From contig NZ_JAFMPX010000003.1 in assembly GCF_017353415.1 (NCBI RefSeq), forward strand, positions 1-64,000: 64,000 nucleotides of DNA, written 5' to 3'. The stretch is from Arthrobacter sp. E3. Lineage in GTDB: Bacteria > Actinomycetota > Actinomycetes > Actinomycetales > Micrococcaceae. The notes under the pieces are model-generated. The model had not been told where the DNA came from. It worked only from the letters and a program-made list of their open reading frames with translations, and did not search any database. Positions 1 to 7,633 of the stretch are shown piece after piece. The translations under genes were made by a program, and so were the position numbers. Each line of letters opens with the position of its first letter. Position 1 is the first letter of the stretch.

Positions 1-93
1 TTCAACAAAAACGCCGACCCCAAAATTCTTGACCTACCCGGCCCTGCCTGGATAAACCAACCCAAGGAAACACCCGAAAAACAAGCAGCCTAA
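1..93 (+). CDS. 3' end of an unidentified ORF (partial)
   Basis: A reading frame is open from the first base and ends in TAA at 91-93, giving about 30 residues that finish PEKQAA. It enters from outside the window, so neither start nor domain is visible. Its position directly before a 5'-truncated gene, in a region full of insertion-sequence scraps, would fit the tail of a transposase or integrase, but no motif confirms this. It could also be a chance open frame. Confidence 0.25.
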   Translation, partial: FNKNADPKILDLPGPAWINQPKETPEKQAA

Positions 94-118
94 CTCCCGC
101 TGGTACCGCCCGACTTGA

Positions 119-787
119 AAAATTCCGTACAAGCGCTTCCGGAGAGTCAACTACACTCCGACTGTTATCTCGGAAAATACTGATTTCATTCTGTATGAAG
201 AAACGGGCTTACAGCAAGCCGTCTCATTGCTGAAGGCAGCGAAGCGAGAGCTGGAACTCGCTGAGGAAACTAAGAAGTCAAAACTCTTCAACGTCGTCGA
301 GGAAATCATCGAGGTAAGCGACAAAGGTACCGGCTCGACTGGTCGGATTTTCATTGTTCATGGCCACGATGATGCAAAGAAATTTCAGCTCGCGCGTTTC
401 CTGAAAGACCTTACAGGCCACGAACCCGTGATCCTTCACGAACAGCCTAATAAGGGTGCAGTCCTTATCGAGAAGCTGGAAGCAAGCGCTGAAGTGACTG
501 GATTCGCCGTTGTACTCCTGACCGCCGACGACACAGGCAAAGCAAACAGAGAAGAGAAATACAAACCTCGCGGGCGACAGAACGTTGTATTTGAGTTGGG
601 ATTCTTCATAGCTGCCCTGGGTCGTTCCAACGTTGCCGTTCTAATGGAGCCTGGCGTCGAAGAACCGGGCGACGTTACAGGGTTGGTGTATACGCCACTT
701 GACGCCGCTGGTGCATGGAAATCAGCACTTGCCACAGAGATCGACGAAGCAGGGATTCCTGTCGAGTGGAGGGCTTTGAAGCGGTAG
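119..787 (+). pseudogene. 5'-truncated TIR-like nucleotide-binding protein
   Basis: The C-terminal about 150 residues match the TIR-like family of predicted nucleotide-binding proteins (PF10137, the family of Pycsar/CBASS TIR effectors). Recognisable parts are a first strand with FIVHGHDD, then HEQPNKGAVLIEKLE, a VVLLTADD strand, RQNVVFELGFF with the conserved Glu, and a final VYTPLD. In defence systems such domains cleave NAD+ when activated; that role here is inferred. The frame is open back to a stop at 116-118 and the residues before the TIR part (for example YTPTVISENTDFILYEE) read as protein, yet there is no ATG or GTG start. The first possible start is a TTG at 227 with no clear ribosome site. 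I infer loss of the 5' end by recombination. No cyclase partner is visible. Confidence 0.65.
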
Positions 788-828
788 CAGTCCAGCCCAT
801 CGATGGAACCTACCCGAGCTGAAGCACT

Positions 829-880
829 AGCCAGGAAACGAAACCCCCGAGTCAACACCATGAGTCGGGGTTTCCTGGCT
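829..880. terminator. Imperfect inverted repeat behind the TIR-like gene
   Basis: An 11-base arm AGCCAGGAAAC (829-839) pairs perfectly with GTTTCCTGGCT (870-880). An inner pairing of CCCCGA with TCGGGG extends it across a bulge. There is no T-run, so it may be a factor-independent hairpin terminator or the relic of an element end. It lies 42 bases after the stop codon. Confidence 0.45.
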
Positions 881-1449
881 CTTCCGAATCCAGAGTGTAG
901 TCAGGGCTCAGGGCTCTGGATATGGGAGGGGGCGTGGTTTGCTGGTTCGTTGATTTTTCGGGGAATTTGTCATCAAGAGTGCGCGGAATCAAAGCCTCTT
1001 TGTGAGAAAATAAATGTTGGTTGAAAGTCGTCGTTGTGAGCAACGATCCGCGGATTTACGCGGAATCGCGCTGCCAATTTGGTCTCAAACCGCAATTTAC
1101 CCCACATGTAAAATCTCACCATATCCAGAGTCCTGGGGCTGCCGCGTGAGAATTCTGGGGCGGAAACATCGTTTCGGCGTGAGTGAGAGCTGGGTGGTTT
1201 TGGGCTGCTCGGGTGGCTTGGCTCGGTTAGTTTCTGCTTGGAGTCGCAGGATCGTGATCGCGATGTTGTGCAGGGAGACCGTTTTCAATAGTCCAGTGAT
1301 CTCGGATAAGCGCTGCCCCCTAACAGAGGGACGGGTTGCTGCGTGATCCGCAGACGCCGCTAAACGACACACAAAAGACTGTCCATTATCGGTCGATTCT
1401 GAGACGAGTCAAGTGCCCGGCGGCGCGCCGATCAAAAACCGTCCACAAC
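881..1449. other. No supported gene
   Basis: About 570 bases with no convincing coding frame on either strand. A minus-strand open frame at 1097-1372 has a plausible amino-acid mix but no domain I recognise and no ribosome site. It could be the end of a decayed transposase. Confidence 0.4.
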
Positions 1450-1492
1450 CCGTCTCACAACAGACCGAGCAAACCCCGATGTTGTGAGACGG
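1450..1492. repeat. 12-bp inverted repeat, possible resolvase or attachment site
   Basis: CCGTCTCACAAC at 1450-1461 is exactly inverted as GTTGTGAGACGG at 1481-1492, with a 19-base spacer. A related GAGACG motif lies just upstream near 1401. Clustered short inverted repeats of this type are typical of res sites for serine recombinases, and a recombinase C-terminal remnant is present at about 9.7 kb. The assignment as a recombination site is inference; an operator or terminator is also possible. Confidence 0.4.
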
Positions 1493-1636
1493 TTATGTGA
1501 CATTAGATGAGTAGCAGCCTGTGGCTGTCCGCGGATCCCAGTTTTGCGCCGGCCAGCAGACCCGAAAGCTCGGGGGGCGGACAAGGAGTGCATCAATATG
1601 CTCTCAACTTGCCCGCCCCGTGTTACTGGTATTGCT

Positions 1637-1978
1637 GTGTCCGTCTCCTCCTACTTGACGGTCCGGTACTACTGCTACTGCTGGTGTTGCTCTGGTCCTC
1701 TCAAGCTGTCCGAGGACCAGGTGTTGCTGTGTCCGCCTCCTCCTGCTTGACGGTCCGGTACTACTGGTGCTGCTACTGCTGGTATTGCTCTGGCCCTCTC
1801 AAGCTGTCCGAGAACCAGGTGTTACTGGTATTGCTGTGTCCGCCTCCTCCTGCTTGACGGTCCGGTACTACTGGTACTGCTACTGCTGGTGCTGCTCTAG
1901 CCGTCTCAAGCTGTCAACGGCTAGGAATTACTGGTACTGCTGGTGTAGCTCTGGCCCTCTCAAGCTGTCGACGACCAG
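1637..1978. repeat. Tandem array of units, each ending in a hairpin with a constant loop
   Basis: Units begin GTCCGYCTCCTCCT at 1639, 1731 and 1838 (periods 92 and 107), contain a CTTGACGGTCCGGTACTAC block and a TACTG/CTGGTG triplet tract, and end in a hairpin. Four hairpins share the loop TCAAGCTGTC (1701, 1799, 1906, 1960). Stem 1 pairs CTGGTCCTC with GAGGACCAG perfectly. Stem 3 pairs CTAGCCGT with ACGGCTAG perfectly although the bases differ, so three pairs have changed on both sides. Stems 2 and 4 carry two mismatches each. The frames through the array are rich in Tyr, Cys, Trp and Leu and do not look like protein. Its function is unknown. Confidence 0.75.
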
Positions 1979-2772
1979 ATATTACTGCAACGGTACTTCC
2001 CCCTCTACAAAAAACAACTACAACCACTGTGGGCGGGGGAACTTCCGTTCACTATTTTCTTACGAGAAAAAATATAGCCACTCTCTGAAATCTCGTCAAG
2101 TCAACATGGGGCGGTCTAAGTTAAGACGCCTCTACCCTTGGCACGAGACCTACCTGGTAGCTCCCAGCCGCTGGGCAGCACGTCATCAAAGACCCCTACC
2201 TTACCGGTTGACCCCGACCCCTCCCTCGTTCCTGAGCTACTAGCGGCTCCGGCCCTTATGCAGGGGTTTTCACCGCACCGGTTCTCCCGCACGACTTGCG
2301 TGCCCTGGACGTCTTCCCGGAGACCTTGACCACCACCGCGCTAGGCAAGATTCCCGGGCCTTGATCGGCACTCAACCGCTTCCTGCGCAGCCTCCCCAAA
2401 GGCCACGCCGTCAAAACAGGCAGCCACCCCTTCACCTCGCACGGCCAGGTCATACTTGAGGCCAGCCTCATCACGCAGCACTTCGCATCAACCCGTTCTC
2501 TTCGGCCGCGTTCTACTAAAGCCTCTGGTCTCCCGGACGGCTTCAACCAACACCAGAGTTACCTGCCCCGTTACCACCCCTCCCGCAAAGCGTTCACTTG
2601 CGGGGCTAGTTCCGCCCCCATCAGGGTGGGTTCGGTCGCAGAGGAACTACTTAGCATGAATTTCAGCAGTGTTCTTCCTCCTACCCCTGGCAGTGCGCCG
2701 TCACTGCTGCAGCACCGCATGCCAGCATCGCAGCATCACTGCGGAATCCCCGGCTGCGCGGGTGAAGCGCGG
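1979..2772. other. Decayed intergenic sequence, no intact gene
   Basis: Nearly 800 bases without an intact gene. Short stretches read as protein in alternating frames (for example LDVFPETLTTTALGKIP near 2307 and HAVKTGSHPFTSHGQ near 2404), separated by stops and frame changes, suggesting a degraded coding sequence. An A/T-rich imperfect hairpin (CTATTTTCT, loop, AGAAAAAATATAG) lies at 2052-2077. Confidence 0.4.
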
Positions 2773-3225
2773 CTACGCCCCGTGATGTTCCGTCAGTAGT
2801 TCCGCCAGCGATTCCAGATTTGCCCGGACACTCCGTGCCTGGGCCCGCTGCACAAAGGGGTCTGCCAGTCGACCGAAGACGCCACCTAAGCCCGACGCCG
2901 CGTCGATGCGGTAGGTGAACCGGGTCCCACCCTCCACCGCCTCAAAGGAGTTCGTGATCGTGAAGGAAAGTTTACCTTCAACGGACCGGTTGACGACCCG
3001 ACGGGGCGCTTCAAATTCGGTCACTTCGGTAGTCCAGTCAAAGGAGCGGCCCATGATTTTGCTGGTACCGCTGGAACGAACCCCCATACCCATCGGCTCG
3101 CTCCCGATCTGGGCCGCTTGAGCGACGGAGGAGTCCCACACGGGGGTGTTTTTGGTGGCAGTAATAAAGTCGAAGACCTCCTGCTGCGGCCGGGCGATGA
3201 ATACGTTCTCTTCGATCACAGGCAT
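2773..3225 (-). CDS. SRPBCC family protein (polyketide cyclase/dehydrase-like)
   Basis: A 150-residue single-domain protein of the START/SRPBCC helix-grip fold. It opens with the usual strand (VIEENVFIARPQQEVFDFI), continues with the domain-typical W-D-x-S segment near residue 30, and ends with a long amphipathic C-terminal helix (FVQRAQARSVRANLESLAELL). Such proteins bind hydrophobic ligands; the ligand here cannot be told. The ATG start is preceded by AAGGAG at a good distance. It stands alone, with no operon partner. The family assignment is firm and the function is not. Confidence 0.85.
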   Translation of the reverse strand: MPVIEENVFIARPQQEVFDFITATKNTPVWDSSVAQAAQIGSEPMGMGVRSSGTSKIMGRSFDWTTEVTEFEAPRRVVNRSVEGKLSFTITNSFEAVEGGTRFTYRIDAASGLGGVFGRLADPFVQRAQARSVRANLESLAELLTEHHGA

Positions 3226-4031
3226 GGGAACTCCTTGGGAGCGCCTGCCGCTGGCTCGGCTCGGCCGGTGGCCAGGTATGGCGTCATTATCTTCCCAGGC
3301 CGACGGCTTGTCAATGCCCCGGGTGCCCTAAGCGAGCATCTTGACGGTGATGATTCCCCGGGTGCCCCGGTGCCCTCGCTACCTTGCTGAAAAGTCCGAC
3401 CCGATACTTACCGGTCGTGTCACCTTCCGACGCACTTGTCGGTGGAAGTTCCCTCCGTCGGGTCAGGTTAGGGTGGCGTGTGAAAAGTGAAATATCCGAC
3501 GCTAAGCCTACGCGGCGTCCGGTACGATCGTTCGCAAAACATTGGCTGAGATCTCACCCAGGTCAGCAAATACAAGGGCCCACCATGTAACGGTTGCCGT
3601 GGACGCACCAACGCAACGCATGCCTACCTTCGCGATACACGACCCTGAGGCATCCCCCCGGAGGGCAGCGCTTCTTACCTATGAGCGGACCCGATCACCG
3701 CGGCCCACGGCTAACTTCTGGTGGCATATTCGCGCTAACGCCGGATATTCCACTTTTTCACAGGCCCCCTCTGGCAGCGGCCCAGCTCTCGCGTGAACCC
3801 CCACCGCTGAGTGCTGTGCTGTTCGTGTTGGGAATCCGGTACGAACAGCACAGGCGCAGGGCCAAGTTCCTAAGATGGGAGATGTGGTGGCAGATTCTCC
3901 CGGGGTGGTTCTTCAGCAAAATTTTCCAGACGAACCCCGTCGCTACGTCTACTCCCGGCCGGCCAGCCGACCGGCCATACCGTGCGGGAGCCTCTGCGCA
4001 AGATTCAAAAGATCATCAAGGAGATAAATCC
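3226..4031. other. Long intergenic region with one strong hairpin
   Basis: About 800 bases between the divergent SRPBCC and DksA-like genes. I see no supported gene. The only clear structure is the inverted repeat at 3816-3851, listed separately. Confidence 0.5.
3816..3851. repeat. 11-bp perfect inverted repeat upstream of the DksA-like gene
   Basis: GTGCTGTTCGT (3816-3826) is exactly inverted as ACGAACAGCAC (3841-3851), with a 14-base spacer, about 180 bases before the ATG of the DksA-like gene. It could be an operator or a leader hairpin. No poly-T follows, so a terminator is less likely. Confidence 0.5.
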
Positions 4032-4412
4032 ATGACCCAAGACGAGCAACAACAGCGAGCACTTCTGAACGATCACCTAGAGCGAGTACAAGCCCGCGTG
4101 GACAAACTCGAAGCTGACCTCATCGCTGTGGTTCATACCCGCCGCAACCAGTCCGACGATGATGAACACGATCCCGAAGGTGAAACCCTTTCTTCCCTGT
4201 GGTCCATGCAGGCAGGCCTCCTTGAAGCCGCACGCGCAGATGCCAGTCAGGCCAAAGACGCAATGCAGCGCCTCGAGGCAGGCACCTACGGCATCTGCAT
4301 CTCCTGCCTCGAGCCCATCCCCATCGGCCAACTCGAAGTACGCCCCTTTAGAGAACGCTGCGTGCCCTGCACAAACTCAACACCCACCACCGCCCGAACA
4401 CGCAGAGAGTGA
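4032..4412 (+). CDS. TraR/DksA C4-type zinc-finger protein
   Basis: A 126-residue protein with a helical, coiled-coil-like N-terminal half (residues 1-85, rich in Glu, Gln and Ala) and a C-terminal C4 zinc finger. The four cysteines are in CISC (about residues 96-99) and CVPC (about 116-119). DksA/TraR relatives insert into the RNA polymerase secondary channel; actinobacterial members of this size are mostly uncharacterised. An AGGAG sequence stands seven bases before the ATG, which decides this start over open frame further upstream. It is a lone gene in accessory DNA, so it could be plasmid-borne like TraR. Confidence 0.85.
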   Translation: MTQDEQQQRALLNDHLERVQARVDKLEADLIAVVHTRRNQSDDDEHDPEGETLSSLWSMQAGLLEAARADASQAKDAMQRLEAGTYGICISCLEPIPIGQLEVRPFRERCVPCTNSTPTTARTRRE

Positions 4413-4761
4413 AACCAACTCAAAGTACACGATCGGGCAGCCCAACGCCCAGACATGAACGATCCATCCTGACCCCTTGCACCCCGAGCCATCACTTACG
4501 TTCAGGTCGTCTTTGTCCCCGACAGCTCTGCCATAACATCAGGAAACGATAAGTTTGCAGCCTGTACCTATCGACAAGACTTTTCTATGCTCGCCCAACC
4601 CCACCTGGGACTATTTGAGCCAGAGATGACGCTAGCAACGCCCCTTCTCGAAACTGGCCCCACCCACCGGCGGCGATACCGCCCTCCAGCGGCGAAAGAA
4701 CACCACCACTCTTAAACAAAAACCACACACAAGCACCCCAGCCCCAATCAAACTGCCATAA
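4413..4761. other. No supported gene
   Basis: About 350 bases between convergent genes with no coding frame, tRNA or clear terminator that I can support. Confidence 0.45.
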
Positions 4762-5118
4762 TCAGACCTTCAGAGCAGCATAGAGATGACCCGCTTCGTG
4801 GAGCAGGTCCACTGGACGCGAGCCCGCAAGATCCGTCGATGGAGTGAGCATCCAAGCAGTGAAATAATTGTGAGGGACCCTCAGTGTCATGGCATGGCCA
4901 AACAAACCAACAACTACCGGATGCAGCGAGCCACCAGGCACGAATTGAAACCCAGGACAATAGGTCTCCCCCTCGATGAAAACACGCACCAGTTTCCGCA
5001 GCACCAATTCCCAGTCCGCTGCCCTACCTTCATACCTACGCGTGACCTGCACCAAGGACGGCAATGAGAACTCCACATCAATCCGGTGCCAGATCGATGC
5101 ATCGATCAGCCCGCCCAT
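4762..5118 (-). CDS. MbcA/ParS-like antitoxin-type protein
   Basis: Small protein of 118 residues from the ATG at 5118. The C-terminal 35 residues (FTAWMLTPSTDLAGSRP, then VDLLHEAGHLYAAL) follow the pattern of the MbcA/ParS/Xre toxin-binding domain: an aromatic W-L segment, a pro/gly turn with R-P, then a leucine-rich helix. The N-terminal part is not recognised. The frame runs upstream to 5238 but would then overlap the DUF4193 gene, so a start between 5157 (GTG) and 5118 is likely; which one is unsure. No RES toxin gene is adjacent, so it would be an orphan antitoxin or an adapted regulator. Confidence 0.5.
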   Translation of the reverse strand: MGGLIDASIWHRIDVEFSLPSLVQVTRRYEGRAADWELVLRKLVRVFIEGETYCPGFQFVPGGSLHPVVVGLFGHAMTLRVPHNYFTAWMLTPSTDLAGSRPVDLLHEAGHLYAALKV

Positions 5119-5137
5119 CACCGGTGTTCGTGGCTGC

Positions 5138-5440
5138 TCAGCCTTCACAATCGGCACAGTAACTTGCACCGTCTTTTCGGCGAGCCAGCTGTGAGCGGTG
5201 GTGGACCAAGAAACAAGATGAACACGTGAACTCGTCACCAGCTAATGGAACAACCTCAACGATAAGTTCTTCATCAATGAACTCCCCTCCAGGGCCTTGG
5301 CCTTCCTCGAGGTCATCGGTTTCATCAAGTTCCCGAACAGCACTATGGGCATCCGGAGCTTTAGCAGAGTGGAGGACTGCAAGGGAACGCTCCTGAGATT
5401 CCTTAACGTCAGATCGTAATTCATCGTAATCAGTAGCCAC
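5138..5440 (-). CDS. DUF4193 family protein
   Basis: A 100-residue protein that matches the actinobacterial DUF4193 family: an N-terminal ATDYDELR segment, an acidic middle, and a C-terminal zinc-ribbon-like half with ADEFTC-type spacing (DEFTCSSCFLVHHRSQLA, then CADC). The four cysteines suggest a bound metal. Family members usually begin ATDYD, so the GTG at 5440 is preferred over the ATG at 5455. Function is unknown. The family is normally chromosomal and single-copy, so this copy in accessory DNA may be an extra paralogue. It lies just upstream of the antitoxin-like gene and is probably co-transcribed. Confidence 0.8.
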   Translation of the reverse strand: MATDYDELRSDVKESQERSLAVLHSAKAPDAHSAVRELDETDDLEEGQGPGGEFIDEELIVEVVPLAGDEFTCSSCFLVHHRSQLARRKDGASYCADCEG

Positions 5441-5622
5441 AGCAGCCCATCTCATTTCTCACACACTATTAGTCGAGGGAACGATACATGATGTTGGCCG
5501 CATTCCCTAGCCACCAGCGGGCTGTCAACCCACCACCAAGATACGCGCCACCGAACCCGGCATCAAAAGGAGACGCGCTTGCTCAATCAGACTCTTATTC
5601 GAGTTTTGCGTTCATGCGTGTC

Positions 5623-5895
5623 TTACTCGCCGTAGCGTTCGGTGAGTGCCGGCCAGATGATACTTTCCAAGAGCTTCTGCTGGCTGATGTCTTCGACTTC
5701 GGCTGCTTGGCTAAGGAGTTGCTGCTGGCTAGCCGTCATTCGGAAGTTGTATCCGGTAACTTTAGGTTCTTTGTGCTTGCGGACGACTCGGGCAGGTGGT
5801 GTTGCCGCCGTCTCGCGTGGTTGTTCTGCCATGTTGCCGAATGCTTCAATTTCCTGCTCGGTTGCTTGTGTTGGGCGAGGGCGGGGCTTTACCAT
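5623..5895 (-). CDS. Small ribbon-helix-helix-type protein downstream of a parA remnant (possible plasmid partition protein)
   Basis: A 90-residue basic protein. Residues 1-45 are a flexible Pro/Ala/Arg-rich arm; residues 46-90 (VTGYNFRMTASQQQLLSQA, then KLLESIIWPALTERY) have the strand-helix-helix layout of ribbon-helix-helix DNA-binding proteins. Its ATG overlaps the stop of the upstream frame in ATGGTAA (5889-5895), a translational-coupling arrangement. The upstream frame reads like the end of a ParA ATPase, which is why a centromere-binding partner role is inferred. No family was matched with certainty. Confidence 0.55.
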   Translation of the reverse strand: MVKPRPRPTQATEQEIEAFGNMAEQPRETAATPPARVVRKHKEPKVTGYNFRMTASQQQLLSQAAEVEDISQQKLLESIIWPALTERYGE

Positions 5896-5960
5896 CCCAT
5901 GACCTCCTGGGTGAGAAGCTGAATTTCAGCTTTGGCTTTCGGGTCTTTCATTTCCACCAC
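5889..5960 (-). pseudogene. 3' fragment of a parA-like gene
   Basis: The minus-strand frame reads VVEMKDPKAKAEIQLLTQEV and stops in TAA overlapping the next gene's start. The helix-rich ending resembles ParA C-termini, and the small DNA-binding gene directly behind supports a partition pair. Coding character fades upstream of about 5960 and a stop follows near 6020, so most of the gene is missing. The assignment rests on context more than on motif. Confidence 0.35.
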
Positions 5961-5986
5961 TCCCCTACCGTCGTCCAGACACTTTT

Positions 5987-6228
5987 GGCCCAGTACTCCT
6001 GAACGTGTCGCCAGGGGCAATCACGCGTCTGGTTGGGGTTCACCCCAACCAGAGGTCCAATATGGTGCCAAAATCCGTCAGGTTAGACTCCATATCTCGT
6101 TTTCTGGACACCGTAGCCCACGAATCTAAGAACTCAACCTGACGCAATGACAGACCCGAAAAATCCCTTGAAGTAAGCGGAGTTTTTCACAGCATCGCCC
6201 CTCATAGCAGCTATAGGAGTACTGGGCC
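5987..6228. repeat. 14-bp inverted repeat pair (240 bases apart) with an internal 20-bp palindrome
   Basis: GGCCCAGTACTCCT at 5987-6000 recurs inverted as AGGAGTACTGGGCC at 6215-6228. Between them, 6031-6050 is a near-perfect palindrome (GGTTGGGGT, two bases, ACCCCAACC). The left copy sits just where the parA remnant loses coding character, so the pair may mark a recombination breakpoint. Alternatively both could be partition or replication sites. Confidence 0.5.
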
Positions 6229-6232
6229 CAGT

Positions 6233-6442
6233 ATGGATGTGGTGACGACCAAGGGCGAACCGGCCACGCCGTCAACGATCATCAGCGAGGACTTGCTTCT
6301 GCGAGTCTTCGTGTACGACGAGCAAATTGGGTTCTGGCTCTATCCGCCCGAAGATACCAACGGATTCATAGCCCGTTTGCGTAGAGAATTGCAGGATTTC
6401 GTTGCGGAGAGTGGGTTTGGTTGGGGAGAGCTTCGCGGGTAG
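6233..6442 (+). CDS. Small hypothetical protein
   Basis: A 69-residue frame from ATG to TAG. The residues (for example RVFVYDEQIGFWLYPPED and FIARLRRELQDFVAESG) have a natural composition and a likely amphipathic C-terminal helix, but no family is recognised. An AGGAG lies 15 bases before the ATG, further than usual. It may be the remnant of a larger gene. Confidence 0.35.
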   Translation: MDVVTTKGEPATPSTIISEDLLLRVFVYDEQIGFWLYPPEDTNGFIARLRRELQDFVAESGFGWGELRG

Positions 6443-6511
6443 TGTCCCGCAGACCGTTCCGCCAAAAGTCATAGAGTTGGGTTATCCCCAAGTGCGGAAG
6501 GCGACATTTCG

Positions 6512-6850
6512 TTGACTAATAGTTTGGTGCTTCTACTTGGCAGATTGGCACAGGTTCTGGACGACTATGCGGTTGTATCTGGTGAGGATCGTCTAGATGT
6601 CTCCCGGCTGCTCATCTCCCCCTGCGACAGCAGTGAGCAGTTCGTGTTTATGGATACTCCGGCCCAAATCGTTGATCACGTCCTGGCATTCGAACACGTA
6701 CCGTTGTGGGATCCCAAGGTTGATACTGAGGACGACGGTCGCTGGAGGTTGTTCGCCGCTCACATCAAAGAGGCTATCGAAACGGCAGACACAAACCAGC
6801 GCATGCTCGTTCTCGTTGAAGGCGGCGTGTCCGCTCGACGAACGGCGTGA
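6512..6850 (+). CDS. Hypothetical protein
   Basis: A 112-residue frame starting at TTG with GGAAGG about ten bases before. It is acidic, with blocks such as DRLDVSRLLISPCD and DGRWRLFAAHIKEAIE that suggest a compact alpha/beta protein. No domain recognised. Low codon bias is typical of this accessory stretch. Confidence 0.45.
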   Translation: MTNSLVLLLGRLAQVLDDYAVVSGEDRLDVSRLLISPCDSSEQFVFMDTPAQIVDHVLAFEHVPLWDPKVDTEDDGRWRLFAAHIKEAIETADTNQRMLVLVEGGVSARRTA

Positions 6851-6998
6851 TATGTCTGTCACTACATCGCAGAAACTGCCGGCCCAACAGGATGCTGCGG
6901 CGGGTGGGTCGTCCTGGGGGCGCAGCTCTGTCCCGGTTATGCTTCCCCTGCGGGAATTCTCGCGATACCGCAAATAGTCCTGCTGGACGGACCAGGTG

Positions 6999-7352
6999 TC
7001 AGAATTGCAGTTTTCCTGGAATCAATCGTCTCCCGATGGCCGTGAGATCGAACATGAGATTCACGACTTCGCCCAACGGATCACGCGGGTCAGGGACAAG
7101 CCATTCACGCATCCTGCTCTCCAATTCGCGACCGCGTTCCGGCCACTTGTTGAGCCCCTGAATATCGTAGTTGCCTACTTCTAGAACGCCTTCGCTGCAA
7201 AATCTGAGCACCCACAGAATTGAGTCTTCTCGGGGCGCCGCCGAGCCTGCTTCACGAAATAGTTGCATAACCTCTGCGAAGCGGATCCAGTCTCTCCAAC
7301 CTCGAGAGAGTAGCTCTAGATCAAATTCTGAAGTATGCAATTGCTCCCCCAA
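6999..7352 (-). CDS. Hypothetical protein
   Basis: A 117-residue acidic protein with two helical segments (EFDLELLSRGWRDWIRFAEV and GRELESRMREWLVPD) and several Trp residues. No family recognised. The start is one of two closely spaced TTG codons (7352 or slightly inside), with a GGGGGAG sequence between them that would serve the inner one. It stands alone in accessory DNA. Confidence 0.5.
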   Translation of the reverse strand: MGEQLHTSEFDLELLSRGWRDWIRFAEVMQLFREAGSAAPREDSILWVLRFCSEGVLEVGNYDIQGLNKWPERGRELESRMREWLVPDPRDPLGEVVNLMFDLTAIGRRLIPGKLQF

Positions 7353-7633
7353 CTACCTCGGTTAACGTAAAACATGGTTCCGCAAAGCCTACAACGCGAC
7401 TATCTCCAGTTTGAGCACAGCTTTTCGCACGTCGACACCCCATAGGTGGCACAAGAACTTGCACTGTCCCGCAAAGCGTTCCCCATGCGGACAGACTTTG
7501 ACTAGATCCAATCAACAAGCCGCAGGTCAGGGTCTACCGGATACACACACCCTTACCTTAAGATTTCGTCCGTAGGCGACCCTTTTCTTCGTCATAATGA
7601 AGCTCTTCACGGCACGGGCATCAGTTCAGTGCG

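Noticed and set aside
1507-1857. Open frame through the hairpin array
   Set aside because: Composition (Tyr, Cys, Trp, Leu runs) follows from the triplet repeats; no start signal and no conservation of frame between units.
1637-1978. CRISPR array
   Set aside because: Repeated blocks are longer than the intervening parts, the intervening parts are low-complexity and related to each other, and no cas gene is present.
4032-4412. Longer start of the DksA-like gene (open frame from 3594)
   Set aside because: AGGAG stands directly before the ATG at 4032 and the upstream residues have no domain character.
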